Source: Vesta saturnalis (taxonomy: Eukaryota; Arthropoda; Insecta; Coleoptera; Lampyridae). Taken from it: 64,000 nucleotides of DNA. Shown here piece by piece: positions 34,712 through 46,690 of the stretch; positions within the stretch are counted from its first letter, which is position 1, and the number at the start of each line of letters is the position of its first letter. The stretch spans positions 1,737,501-1,801,500 of the forward strand of contig JARFJB010000390.1 of NCBI GenBank assembly GCA_036346205.1, written 5' to 3'. The position numbers and the translations under genes are program-made. The notes beneath the pieces were generated by a model, which was not told the DNA's origin, ran no database searches, and worked only from the letters and a program-made list of their open reading frames with translations.

Positions 34712-36102
34712 ATGAATATAGTTTATTTATTTGTTATAAAATTTGTATGTTATATTAAATTTAAAGACAAATCTCAATCTACTTATATAATTTATGAGTA
34801 TGGCAGATCACAACTACAAATGGCAAGAAACACTGAATGTTCATTATTTAAATATCGACGTCCTGAATTGGATGTTGTAGTTTTAAAATCCTGTTTAAAA
34901 GAAAATGTTACACCAAAATTTCTAAGTTTCAAACTATCTAATCAATTCCTTCAAAATTCCAAAGAAAACTCAACGTGATTTCCTAAGAAGTGAAATAGAT
35001 CGCCACTATCGTCATTCAAAATATTTCCATAAGCAAGCCTAAGACAAAATTAATATTTTAAAGAAAACTTTAACATTTTTTTTAGTTAAAATATTCTCTA
35101 TACCTAACAAAAAGCTTAAAACTATAATCTACCATCAACAATCCACATCTTCATTAAATCCCGATCAAGTGATTTTTAACTATTCATCGTATAATCTTAG
35201 TGAAGTTGAGAAACAAATACTAGCTAAAAGTTTGAGCTTTTCATTAACTACTAAAAATATTAGTTTCATTGATATTGGTCAACCTATTGAAATGATTGCA
35301 AGAAAACTTTCCTATTTTGCTGATCAAAATCCTACTTTATCTTTACATAAACATTGAATGGGATGGTATCAGTACAAAATTGAAAGATATTGTTGTTAAT
35401 TTTAAGAAATATTTTCGACCACCACCTTCAAATTTAACGAAGGAAGAATTTACAAAGAAGACAAGACCTAATAATTATTAGACCTGATAAAGGAAATGGG
35501 GTAGTGATACTAGACCGTTGTGATTATGTTGAAAAATTAAATTTTATTCTTTCCGATACATCGAAGTTTGAAAGAATACCTTTCAAAGATTTTTTGAAGT
35601 CAGCTTTATCCATTGAATACAATTTTAAAAAGAACCTAAGAAAATAAACAAAAACTTAGCAGAGAAATGTTCACCTTGTGGATGACAGCCTGGAAGATTA
35701 TATGGTCTCGCTAAGGTAAATAAGAATAATTGGCCCCTTCGTCTAATCCTTTCATCTATAGGTACTCCTAGTTATAATTTAGCTAAATTTATAATTCCTC
35801 ATCTATCTCCTATAACTCAAAATGTCTCTCAATACTTATAAAAAAGTGATAATGGCAAGCTTTGACATAGAAAATTTATTTGCTAATATCCCGTTAGATG
35901 AAACTATTGACATTATTGTCAATTCTATTTTTACAAATGAAAACTCTAAATTTAGAAATCTACTTAACTTCGCAACTAAAGAAATGATGTTTTTCGTTTA
36001 TGACAAATTTTTATATAATCAATTAGACGGTGTTGCAATGTGTAGTCCATGTTTTGCTAACATTTCTTTAATGTCTAGCACTTTGGATTTCTTCGCAATA
36101 TA
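34712..36102 (+). pseudogene. Penelope-like element C, N-terminal and RT parts
   Basis: Plus strand. The open frame 34712-34978 gives the N-terminal part (RRPELDVVVLKSCLKENVTP, PKFLSFKLSNQF). A poorly kept middle follows, then RPDKGNGVVILDRCDYVEKL near 35480-35545, the PLE RT finger motif. Next come the degraded LAKVNKNNWP block at 35710 and 35822-36102 with MASFDIENLFANIPLDETID (motif A aspartate), KEMMFFVYDKFLYNQLDGVA and CSPCFANIS (normally GSPLGPxFANIFL). It ends just before the YxDD block. Stops and frame changes occur throughout. It lies head to head with copy A. Confidence 0.82.
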
Positions 36103-36164
36103 ACCGGTCTTCGTTCTTTTTAAAAAAGCTATTAATTATAAATAAAATTTAAATTAAAATAGGC

Positions 36165-36320
36165 CATTGTTATTTTTCGCCGTATTTCAATAAGGCCAAA
36201 GTAAACGTAAATTTTGATTTGTGATCTTAATTATAATTAAACCGAAGATCATTATTTCTGTCCATTTAACCGAACTTCTATCTCTGCTAATAATCGAGAT
36301 CCGGTAGTGAACACGAAAAA
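36165..36320. repeat. Dispersed repeat shared with 31680-31800
   Basis: GTATTTCAATAAGGCCAAAG, TAAACGTAAATTTTGA, CTTAATTATAATTAAACCGA and CATTTAACCG recur almost unchanged at 31680-31800, next to the end of the mariner element. It is probably a solo end of the same element family. Confidence 0.7.
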
Positions 36321-39300
36321 AATATAATATAATATACCACCCTGTTATAAAAAAAACTACGCAACCCACTAATTTACGAAGAATATGTTATACTTATACA
36401 TGCTTCCTTACTTTGGAAAACATATAAAAAAAAAATTAGAAAGACCTTCCACACTCAAAACGTTACTCTTATTGATTTTGCTAAACAAGCTGCATACCTT
36501 ATTGTTGTTATTTCATAATCTAATATCGTCAAAGACAGTAGACGTGATAAGGAACAGATAAATTCGTTAGCTACATGATGAAGTTATTTACTTGAGAACA
36601 TTAAGACAATGACATACATAAGCTTTACCTTTTGTATTGATCACTCTAAAAATGTATAATTACTAGTTAATTGATAAAACTGTGTTTTATGACTTTGCTA
36701 TGACAGTGTGATGGAATTTTGTGTTTTTCATAAAAAATGTAATTTTGTTACAATAACAATCGTGTAACTTAAACTGTGTACCTCTGAAATTTTTGTCCCA
36801 GGTGTATAACGAACAACAGGGCTTAACCGCTTTACTTGCAATTTACACAATCATTTGCTACTCAAAAGTTCTCTATAAAATAAAATCTATACTAAGCTTC
36901 CATTTCATATACCTACAAAGTACGTTATAAAAATTAATTTGCATTTTAGAACGGTTGTCAGACTAAAGCTGTTTGTACAAATTTAGCCAATTTTTTATAA
37001 AAGATCGAACAATAAGGAAAAAAGGAACATTAATTACTATGTCACTCTTTCCGATTTTGTATTGCATTCAAACATTGTATTCGTGTGACTAAGATAAATG
37101 GCATAAATTTTACAAGTTCAAAGTCTTTACATAAAAACGAAACTTTAACGTGTTAACTTTATTGAAGTTTTATAGTCTAACATGTAAGCAGTGCCTTTTC
37201 ACAAAACCCAATACGCCTATTGATCTTAAATCTTGGAAAAAAAAAACTAGAACAAAAAAAGTTCGTAATATAAAATTGAAAATCCAAGTTTTAACAGTTA
37301 ATATTCTGTTTTCGTGCTATTCCTGTTATAAAAGTGGATAAGATATCTAACAACTTAATCTGTATGCTAATTTAAAAATTTTAATTAAGAGTTAAAATTG
37401 CAACAATTACATTTAATTAATGAAGGATATTTTTAACCGCATACTTTCTTTGTATTTCCGTAAAGTCTCTATACTACTAATTTAAAATTATTAATTAGGA
37501 AAAAGTAGTAATAAAGAGAGAGTAGCAATATTACGCAGATGAATCTTAATGTGATTTAATTAATAATTAAATGGTGTAAAGCATAAAGGTTAGGCAACAC
37601 AAAGAATGATGTAAACTTGTTTAATTACATTCACTTTTTAATATTCTGAGAGAATTTCCGAGAGGGATGAATGCGATAATTATAAACTATTTTTGTTGGT
37701 TTTTATTTTGAGGAAAAGTACTTCGGGGTTAGCTAGATAAAAGAAAGGTTTCTTATCACAATCCTTTCGTCAAATTTCAACATTCTCCTATTACACTTTA
37801 GCGAATGACGGCCTATCTTGACTTTGCTTTTAGAAGCACACGATATGAAAAGCTTTTCCGATAACGGTATTAAATTTAGGCATCACTTAAAGTGACTTGA
37901 GGTATTGCTTGTTTTTCGTCTTATATAAATAAAGCTTTTATTAATACATTTACACAGAATTCTATGAATAGAAAGTGCAATAAGGTAAAGCGGTAACGTA
38001 TTATACAATTTAATAAGATGCTAAGTAGGTACGACATTAAAACACCATAATAGTTGCGATAATGTGTAAAATCCATACTTCACGCCTCTCATCACAATGA
38101 TTCTGTAATTCGATGAAGCACAAGTTTTCAAATAATCACACGTCATGCAAGTGAATAGCTTCAAGCGGTTGTGCAATTACTAACTGTATTAACGATTTAG
38201 CTAAACCTATTGTTAGTTTGTGAAGCAATTTACGTAAGCAATTTCAATTATAATAAGGTTTTTGTGTTATTTAGAAACAGTGAAACAAATAAATAATTTT
38301 ATCTGCACATACAAACAGTACATGTGTTTATAAGCAGTTATTGTGTTAGTAAATTTTTGGTCTAGACACTTCAATGGTATTAAATCATATAAAATGTAAT
38401 GTATTTAATTTCATAATCAGCTAACTTCCTGTTTACAAATACTATTCAAAATTATTTCTCTTCATTGTTTTTCATTGTGTATCATTTCAGCAATATTAAA
38501 TAATCTATTTCATCACTGGTACTTGAGCAGCTTAATTTTGATAGACACAAACAAAACTTTCACATCCTCTTTAGTTTATATTTCTCAAACAAGTAAACAT
38601 CTTCAGCGCCCTTACCAGCTATTGAAAACTTTAATTCTCTAGAACTTTGCTGTCAAGTTCCGTTTTACAACATTATTCGTTACAAATTTCTTCTGTATTT
38701 TACCTTTCTGCTTGTGTTATGACCTCACACATTTTGAGAAACCCTCGTTGAAGTAATGCGTTCTTGGAGCAAACTTTAATTTAATTTATATTATTTAACC
38801 TTACTTGTGTAATTCCATAACTAATAGCGCTAATGTTGTATATAAATATTTATTTCACAAGTTTCAATACAAGTAGGTAGTTATAGTAACAAGTAATAGA
38901 GGTACACAGCAAGCTTGATGAAAATTATAATTCTATAAAACATCTGTTAAAGGTAGGTCTATAAGATCAACCTGTTCTTCATTAAATGTGCTCTCTGTTT
39001 ATGTTTATAAATTCCGATAAATTTTGTTTTTTAGTAATGTAATGTAGTAATGTAAAAATTTAATGTTGTTTTGTGGAGTGTTAAGATGGTTATTTACCAT
39101 TACATGTTAATAGAACACCGGCACTTTAGCTTTCACTTTTTTACCTCACAATTCCCACCCGCTGGAACACTTTAATTTTCACTTTTTATATGCCCACGTG
39201 GGGATCGTATTTTGTTTCACCTGAGAATAAAAAGATCTAATCTATTAATTAGGATCCGTTTTTTTATCAAAGGAGATTGCATAATTCTAATTACATTTTT

Positions 39301-40432
39301 TTAAATCCCATCTACAGATTGTGACCTAATTTATTTATGCATTGGAGGGTTTCATTCTAATAAGGGGCCGTAGTCTTGTAAGACGGGAATCTGTTCGCGG
39401 GCTTCTTAATATGTGTGTATTATTATTAAACAGTTATACACCTTCATTTATATTAATTGGGAACTAGAAATCAGTCGTCGATATGGTGTTAATTAGACAT
39501 TATGATTAGATACACATCAAACTATTATTGTTAATACACGATACGCGTGTTGGTTTTAGTAAATATTTAAAAGACAACAACTAAATAGGGTTATCTTGAT
39601 GTTAAAAGATAAGCACGATAAAACTGAGTAGAATATACTTGTGATTGCACATTTTTTCATCGAAAATTTTTCTGTAATAGAACTTGATCATGCACGCCTC
39701 GCTCTTGTCAGGGAACTCTTAATTAAAATAACTGAACTATTAAAAACGCTTTTATTTATCAGAGTAGAGTGGTTGAAAACAAGCATTGTACAGTAATTTG
39801 ATTATCTCATCGTTTATAACTAAACATGTAGTAAAAAACTTATTTACAAAATCAAGCATTGGTAAATTATCTCACATTCTAAAATACAAGAACATTATCG
39901 TATAAAGTCCACACACATCCGAATGGTAATTCTGCAGCGTCGTTTTGTTGTAGCGGAACCATCTAGAATTCTTCTCAAGGAAACGTAAATGGTAACCTAG
40001 CGAGGGTCGTCCAAAGAAGCCAAAATATTCCCCGTTACCATTCTCGTCAATATAGATATCAGTCTAATGCTGACCTGGTTTGTTTGCTGGATCCGTGTTC
40101 ACTTTAATTGCACAAGGTCTAGGGGCGTGTCGCAGTAGCTGATTAGAAGCACATACAAGTAGAAATACATTCTTGTGGCCGGGGATCGATTTCAAACATT
40201 TCAACACTTGTACCGCATATATTTTTGGTGTTGGTATGCGCCCAGTGTTTCAGTAGTAATGCGTTTTCTAGGGCGCACATAGGCTCCTCGATCTTGTGAT
40301 TTAAACAACTATACGCCTTTGCTTCCTTTTTCAATTTTTTAAACGACGGATTGCCAGTCTCGCCCAAGTTTAGTATTAGTATATTAAATAATCTTAAAAA
40401 CTGCTGTTTTTTACTAGTCTTGCAGTGAATTT
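36321..40432. other. About 4 kb without recognised genes or repeats
   Basis: AT-rich DNA with few long frames and no transposon motif that I recognise. The minus-strand frame 40143-40436 (97 codons, K-rich start, C-rich end) has no family likeness. Relative to its surroundings this is the least TE-filled stretch, consistent with an intron or intergenic spacer. Confidence 0.4.
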
Positions 40433-40536
40433 TCACATTCCATTAATATAAGTAATTTGATTCTAATCTCATTATATTTAGAATTTACATCAGTTCTACA
40501 TACATAAAGACAAAATTTACATCGATTGGGGCTTGA

Positions 40537-40610
40537 ACCTTGATGGCGCAGTTAGGTAGCGCGGTACTCTAGCAAAGTACAGGTCGTAGGTTCAAATCCT
40601 ACCCGAGGTA
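40537..40610 (+). tRNA. tRNA-like gene 1, anticodon AGC on an atypical body
   Basis: A full 74-nt cloverleaf folds: acceptor ACCTTGA/CCGAGGT (one A-C mismatch and one wobble), D stem GCGC/GCGC with loop AGTTAGGTA, anticodon stem GTACT/AGTAC with 7-nt loop CTAGCAA (anticodon AGC), variable loop AGGTC, T stem GTAGG/CCTAC with loop TTCAAAT, discriminator A. The A box (TGGCGCAGTTAGG) and B box (GGTTCAAATCC) fit pol III promoters, and a TTTTT terminator follows at 40614. AGC would read alanine codons, but the alanine identity pair G3-U70 is absent (C-G here) and the D arm and variable loop look like elongator tRNA-Met. It may be a tRNA pseudogene or a tRNA-derived SINE. Confidence 0.6.
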
Positions 40611-40859
40611 AACTTTTTATTTACGTATTTAATAAAATTAATAATAATTTTTAATTACATATTTACCTTTGAACTTATTTGTTCATAACAAAAACTTATA
40701 ATTTAATATTAGTCAAGTTGCTTTGGTATGTGTGAATCCTTGCGATATTGCAGGCTCACATTCCATTAATATAAGTAATTTGATTTTAATCTCATTATAT
40801 TTAGAATTTACATCAGTTCTACATACATAAAGACAAAATTTACATCGATTGGGGCTTGA

Positions 40860-40933
40860 ACCTAGATGGCGCAGTTGCTTAGCGCGGTACTCTAGCAAAG
40901 TACAGGTTGTAGGTTCAAATCCTACTCGAGGTA
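40860..40933 (+). tRNA. tRNA-like gene 2, anticodon AGC
   Basis: Second copy, same cloverleaf: acceptor ACCTAGA/TCGAGGT (one A-G mismatch), D loop AGTTGCTTA, identical anticodon arm, variable loop AGGTT, identical T arm, discriminator A, and a TTTTT terminator at 40937. The differences from copy 1 partly keep pairing: the last acceptor pair is A-T here but mismatched in copy 1. Confidence 0.6.
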
Positions 40934-41370
40934 AACTTTTTATTTATGTATTTAATAAAATTAATATTAATTTTTAATTACATATTTACCTTTGAACTTA
41001 TTCGTTCATAACAAAAACTTATAATTTATCATTTATCAAGTTTTAATTTCGGGATATCACAAAAAAGAAAATTTACATTTATATTAACGGTGTAATCTTT
41101 TATTTGTGTTTATCATAAACAATTTTATTTTGAATATACAGACTTTAACATTATATTTGACATTCATTACGAATCACGGTGTAGTTATTTATACTACTTA
41201 ATTCCATTCTTATCAATATTTAACGATTAATACTTAATTAATTGACAGACTTAATTACGGTGTTAGTTAGTGGAGTAAAAGGGAAAAAAATCACAATATC
41301 GGACATCATAATGTCTTTCGCATTACATAAACATTTAAGAACATTGATATTGGTTATGAAAGCTTAACAG

Positions 41371-41427
41371 TAAAGGTGGAATTTGAGGCGTTTTTAATGT
41401 CATTTGGACCCGTGTCTGTAAACCCCG
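41371..41427 (+). CDS. Candidate exon of a GABA-A-type Cys-loop receptor
   Basis: After an acceptor-like TTAACAG, the plus strand reads KVEFEAFLMSFGPVS. GABA-A receptor alpha subunits, ligand-gated chloride channels of the postsynaptic membrane, carry the same core (F, two residues, SFGPVS) in the extracellular ligand-binding domain, within a small exon (about 68 bp) of the vertebrate genes. Here the spacing V-x5-F-x2-SFGPVS is the same. Donor candidates are GTAAAC at 41418 and GT at 41428; neither gives the vertebrate exon length, and the expected Met after SFGPVSxxx is missing. I could not find the neighbouring exons. It could be a diverged exon, a decayed exon or chance. Confidence 0.3.
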
Positions 41428-41639
41428 GTCTCGTTTACATAGAATTAACCGAAGTCTGCCGTGCCACGTTTTTGTCCACGCATTATTTCCTCTACACAAA
41501 TATTAATAAACAATCAATAATGCAAAGTCATGCTAGCAATGAGGAGGGCACGGTGCTGCCTGAAGCGGACTCCTTTTATTTTAACAAATTTCAACTTAAT
41601 GAGCCTGCGTGCGTAATTAAATAGATACTTCTTGCAAAC

Positions 41640-44086
41640 CAATGATTAATTTTTAATAGGTTACATGGGCTTGTTGAATTGTCTGCTGCGAGCTTCGATT
41701 TAAGTTTCACTTGAATATAATCCTTTAGTTAAACACTTTATCACAAACACGACGAGTTAAGATACGTGGTTTAAACTCGACGCAACAGCGATTATTTATA
41801 GATTAGTTTTGGGAAAAACTTATATTAAAACATTCACAAAAAGAAAAGGGCGAGTTCGCGATTTTAGTTTTACTAAAATGTACACGATAAAAATATTTAT
41901 TGACAGAACGGTTTACAATGGGAGTTTGTAATTAAATAATCAAATAACGGTATAACCGTCCAACTCCATCGAACCTCCGACTTCAACTAATTATATTTAC
42001 TCCTCAAATCAACCCCCGTTTTTAATTCTTAAAAAAGGAAATATTACTAAAGGAAGTACTAATTTTTAAAACATGCATTCTTCTCTAACAAACCTTATAG
42101 TTCTGGAATTTCCTAGTAACAAGCAAAGATGTCTTTTGATTTGCGGTATGTTCCGACGCAATTAATTATTACACTAGTGACGTTTTTACACCAAGAATGT
42201 GCGTACAGAAATTTCCAATGAATCGTTACGCTCCTTCGGTAAAGGCAGTAAATAAATATTCTGCATTTATGATTATGCCGTCGAAGTTAACAAGTGTTTT
42301 ACCGCCATTTTGAATTTAAGGAGCGGTAGGGATCTAATACCATCATTTGCTTTACTGTAAAATGTTACACCAGTGTTTAATATTTTCTTTTGGTACATAA
42401 CTGTGGTGTGGTATTATCATATGTTTTAATTATGTGTAGATGTTATACATACATTATTGAATAGGTAATCTTTAACTAGGCAAAGCGCTAAAAATTAGGT
42501 GAATAATTATTTTTTGCGTAATAAATAATTCTTTTATGTTGCTGGTAGTTCCACGTATAGCTGCATTGTACTCGAGATAAGAGGACATTGACACATAGTA
42601 CGTCTCCATAAGGCCATGTACCGATAGACCATTTTTTAATTATTATATATTGTAATATGATATTGATAGCTTTTTAAACTTCCATTTCAATTCCTTGTCC
42701 ATCACAGTTCCAAGAAATCTCGTGATGTCACTGAATTTTCATAATCGGTTTTCAATATTTGTGATGACACCATCCGATAATTTTTTCTTTGAATGGTTAA
42801 CTATCAGAGTTGTTTGGGAATTTAGTATTAAATTCTTTTTATTACTAAATACTTAATTATTAATTATTTTTATGTGTATCACAAATTTTATCATTCACAT
42901 TACAATAACTGTGGGAGCCCCTTAAGAATAATTGCCCCTGCCACTGTTGTATACTGTATCATTTTCTTTTCATATCATTATGGTTATGACAAATCAACAA
43001 ACTGTAGTGACAAAATTGACATGTGTTCCGATAAGAGACTGCGATACCATTGGCGGTAAATTTGAATATTTAACAAAACAGCACCACACCGACACAAATT
43101 TTCGTGTTAAAAGTTACAAACTTAATTGCACACATACAGTCGAATATGACCAGTCGAAAATAAAAGAAGTAACATCGCAAAGTAATAACCTAAATAAATC
43201 TACAGCTATGCAAATTTAACGTTTCGGTCAAAAGAAACAAATAAACTTGACATAATAGCTCCCGCCTTAAAATCTCTAACTGTAGAGGGGATAGCAATAT
43301 TTAGTTAATAGTTAGTGAAGCCTCGTACGTAATGCAATATAAACAAATATATAAAGCGGTTATAACGTTTAAATTACATACTAACTTATTCATGCTCATA
43401 AATCATACACTAAAAATCACTTACTACCACTCACATACACGTTCCCATAACCTTAAAATATCTTCATATTTTTCCGCTTATTCCATTGTCATTTTATTAT
43501 GATAAAAATTGTAATTTTTGGGTGATTTGAACTAAATTTGACATTTGGATAGGTAATAAATTTTACAGGAAAATGGTATGGTCTTGCCAATAAAAAAACA
43601 GTATTTCTGTATATAAGCACTACCCATCATAATATTAATATATTTCTAATAATATTAAACCTGTTATCTAATAATATATTTGGGTGACTTTTAAACTGTT
43701 TTTTTTATTTTTATTTTAACACACTCCCGCGTTTAATTTCAAACAAATACTATCGGAACATATGTAAGTGATACGGTTAGAGTTTTTTTTAGAGAACACT
43801 CTTAGTCTGGAATATTGGTCGTTCGGGTTTAGGAAAAGAATCCAAAAGAATTAAATATTTATCATAGACATAATTGTTCTGAGATACCCGGTCATCTACA
43901 AGACTTGAACCATATGAATTTGAAGTTTCTCAGTACATCTAATTTAATCGTGTAAGATTTTATAGTAACAATCTTATGCAAAACTTTTTTATAATATACC
44001 AAGAAGGAAAATTTCTCGTTAAACGCTCGGGGAGTCACAATTTAAAAATTAAAACTATACTTATGACGTGCGTTATCTGACTTCGC
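41640..44086. other. About 2.4 kb non-coding
   Basis: No gene or transposon motif is recognised. Open frames at 42874-43219 are short and lack any family pattern or splice framing. Confidence 0.4.
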
Positions 44087-44290
44087 TTATTTTAGTTCAC
44101 ATTCACAATTTTTCTAGTAAATTTTGTACAATATACATAGTAATTTTACTCTAAGTAAAACCCAATGATTCTTGTATACCATTCTTATTATGTATTCTCT
44201 AATTAATTTTTAAGCATCGATATGCATCTTTATTATCTTATTTCTATATTGAAATTAGCTGAGTGACATAATTATATAAATTTCGTAAAA
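44087..44290. repeat. Direct repeat, left copy (LTR-like)
   Basis: TATTTTAGTTCACATTCACA, a GTATTCTCTAA block, TCTTATTTCTATATTGA and AATTATATAAATTTC recur in the same order and orientation at 45421-45610. The copies are diverged and flank the Gypsy integrase, which suggests LTRs of a shrunken element. Confidence 0.55.
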
Positions 44291-44340
44291 GTTTTTTAGT
44301 TCCGATTGTCAAACCCACACGCCCTAGACAAAATGATACG

Positions 44341-45382
44341 TATAGACTGGTTGTTTCTCTGCCTCGATTTTCTAAAGGACATTCTTTCAGTTTGGTTGTT
44401 GCTGATTGTTTTTCTGAATTCTTTTGATTTTCCCTATCCGTACTGCTACTGCTACTTTTGTTTGTCGTCCAGTTGAAGACAATATTTTTCTCACGTTTGG
44501 TACTCGCCAGTATATCATTAGTGATAATGGCGTACAATTGCGCAGCACGGAATGCACTCAGTTTTGTCCCCCACTACTATTCTCTTTAATGCTAAATACC
44601 ATCCACAAACAAACCCTTACGAACGAATTAATCGAGTTCTTAAAACGATGATCTTCTTACATCAACCAAAATCATGCATGTGCTACGTGAACTTTGCAAA
44701 AATTCATTAAATCTGCTAAACATGATAAAATTTATTGTTGTCCTTACTTCGAGTTATTTTGAAGTGAACGTGTATATTTTGTAGATCTTTTAAGTCTACC
44801 TCCATCTCGTGATTCTAGTATTTCTCATCCAGATCATACGATGACTCCTGTTACTAAACTTACTCGTGAATTTGAATCTATTCATCTGAACATCAATAAA
44901 CGAATCAATGTCGAGCTACTCGTTACAATCTTCGACGAACATCCGTCAAATTTTCTTTGAATGATAGCGTGTAGAAACAGAACTTTGTACTCTCTGACGC
45001 TTCTCGTCACTTCAATCTTCAACTCGCTCTCAAATTTTTTGGACTCTATTTTATTAAGAAAGCTATCTCTCCTTGGACTTATGAATTAAAGATGATTCCG
45101 ATACATATTTAGGAGTCTACTATGTGAAAGATTTTAAACATGATCATTCTGTCGAGGATTCTCGATTTACTGATCAGCGTCGTCCTCCTAACTTATCTCT
45201 TCGCTATCCTCGGCGTCGAAAAGGTCGCAAAGGCAGTCTGGATATGCCTGATTGTTTTCCTGATGTCAACCTTTACTCTTTTAGGAGTTCGCTCTTCTGT
45301 ATATCTTATCTGATACTACATATTAAGTATTTATTATGCCACTTTGTTTTTGTCGTTTTGCTCACTTTTGTCGCTTCTTGAT
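44341..45382 (+). pseudogene. Ty3/Gypsy integrase, C-terminal part of pol
   Basis: The plus strand reads LPRFSKGHSFSLVVADCFSE (first catalytic D), then after a frame change VFPIRTATATFVCRP, NIFLTFGTRQYIISDNGVQL (second D in SDNGV), then NAKYHPQTNPYERINRVLKT (catalytic E). A degraded linker follows, then RYNLRRTSVKFSLNDSV, VLSDASRHFNLQLALKFFGL, AISPWTYELKDDSDTYLGVY and VKDFKHDHS, the C-terminal chromatin-contact domain. This enzyme inserts the retrotransposon cDNA. Protease, RT and RNase H are absent. There are several frame changes and stops. It lies between direct repeats at 44087-44290 and 45421-45610. Confidence 0.85.
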
Positions 45383-45420
45383 TTTGTTAGTTGTGGTGAA
45401 TTCTCTAACGTACGTAATAT

Positions 45421-45610
45421 GAGTTCGTTTATTTTAGTCCACATTCACAATTTTCTATTTTGTTATGTTATGCATTCTCTAAATAAATTGTAATTTTCTT
45501 TTTTGTGGGTATAAGTAATCTTTTAACTCATCGTTATGTATCTTCATTTTCTTATTTCTACATTGAGATTAACATAATAGTTTAAAATTATATAAATTTC
45601 ATAAAAATGT
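45421..45610. repeat. Direct repeat, right copy (LTR-like)
   Basis: Begins shortly after the end of the integrase frame, where a 3' LTR is expected. It is similar to 44087-44290. No clear TG...CA ends or target duplication could be fixed by eye. Confidence 0.5.
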
Positions 45611-45927
45611 ATAACGTCTAGTGATAAAATTAGAATTTAATTTTATGAGATAGTCTTTTCCAAAAAGTATATTGAATTGAAAAATACTTACATGGGAATG
45701 TCCTCTTTAATTTCTAATTAAACGATGCAAGTTAATTGGGAGATAATCCAACGCACCATTTATGTTGAATAAGGGTTACTATATATTCCTTTTTTTAACG
45801 GGTTAGTCACGGAAGTAAAGTTCTTAATATCAACATATGTGTGCATGTAGTAAATAAATTAGTTTTACACCTTTCCTTACATACCTGTACTATTTAGTAA
45901 AAAGACCCCAAAGAACGTAAAAAAATA

Positions 45928-46330
45928 TCCAACTGCATGAAAAAAGCTGTTACAAACTTAAAACTAATTTATGAGGGTAAAGTTTTGAATCGTAACACAA
46001 GAGCACTAATTTGCAACACGCTAATTCCGTTTCAATTGAATTTCTGCGATGCTGTATATGACCACTGTATTGATTGTGTGGACTCTAAAATCATCCAAAT
46101 TGTTACCACAGGCTTATTTTTGGCACTAGAAGATTTAAGTCAATTCACTACAAACTTCATAAAATCGACTGGCTTAGGATGGGCAACAGAAGAGTTTAAC
46201 ACATAGCATGCTTATACTACAAAATAATTTCCATCAAAACTACCTCATATCCGTACAAAACAATTACATTCTTATCATAAACGTTATGTTTAATTTAAGA
46301 CTGAAAGATCTACTTAAAATTGGAATACTT
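45928..46330 (+). pseudogene. LINE ORF2 C-terminal fragment
   Basis: The open frame 45937-46206 reads NRNTRALICNTLIPFQLNFC, YDHCIDCVDSKIIQIV and STGLGWATEEFNT, then continues in another frame with ACLYYKIISIKTTSYPYK. These correspond to the conserved region after the RT in jockey/CR1-type LINEs (LxxSLIxPxxxYCxxVY, QxxQNxxLRFIxG, LGWLxxxxRR, HxxxLxYKIxxxxxPxYL). There is no catalytic part. It is a short relic of about 130 codons. Confidence 0.75.
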
Positions 46331-46380
46331 ATCTTTTGAGTGTGTATCGTGTATTCTATAAATTTTTATACAAATCTAAA

Positions 46381-46413
46381 TGTTTCTATAACAACTACAG
46401 ATATAGTCCTCAG
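46381..46413 (-). ncRNA. Hammerhead-like motif, minus strand
   Basis: Minus strand: CTGAGGA, C, then TATATC with a weak partner GTTATA around TGTAGTT, then GAAACA. The CUGANGA and GAAA boxes are intact but stem II has decayed. A partner motif of the opposite orientation (CTGAAGACGATAACTG) lies at about 46659-46674. Confidence 0.3.
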
Positions 46414-46439
46414 TAAATCACAAACTTTTTAAGAAATTA

Positions 46440-46690
46440 ATTAGGTCTCACATAGATATATGGAATTTGAAAACGCAAATATAAACCTGCTGTAATAGTT
46501 AGGAAGCATATATGAAAAAGTCAACTACGGAATCTAGTTTTATTTTAGTAAAAACTATGTTGATCTAGCTTTTTTTATAGCAGATTTATTTTTGCGTTTT
46601 CAGATTTCATATATTGTTTTGACATCTTAATTAATTTTTTTTAAACTATAATCATTTACTGAAGACGATAACTGTGATAAAATCTAACTC
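46440..46690. repeat. Small inverted repeat and decayed plus-strand hammerhead-like motif
   Basis: GAAAACGCAAATATAAACCTGCTG (46467-46490) pairs with CAGATTTATTTTTGCGTTTTC (46580-46600). Together with the opposed CTGA-GA motifs at 46381-46413 and 46659-46674 this is a degraded version of the foldback at 55640-55925. Confidence 0.5.

Larger units (their letters stand above)
40433..41030. repeat. Direct duplication (period 323 bp) carrying a tRNA-like gene
   Basis: About 272 bp starting TCACATTCCATTAATATAAG at 40433 recurs at 40756 with a few substitutions and ends near ACAAAAACTTATAATTTA in both copies. About 50 bp of unrelated sequence lies between the copies. Each holds one tRNA-like gene. 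Confidence 0.9.

Noticed and set aside
40143..40436. 97-codon minus-strand frame upstream of the tRNA-like genes
   Set aside because: No recognisable motif, odd composition at both ends and no splice or promoter context.
42874..43219. Overlapping 61- and 95-codon frames
   Set aside because: No family likeness; considered as a following exon of the receptor candidate, but none of the expected residues (FRQxWxDxRL) is present.
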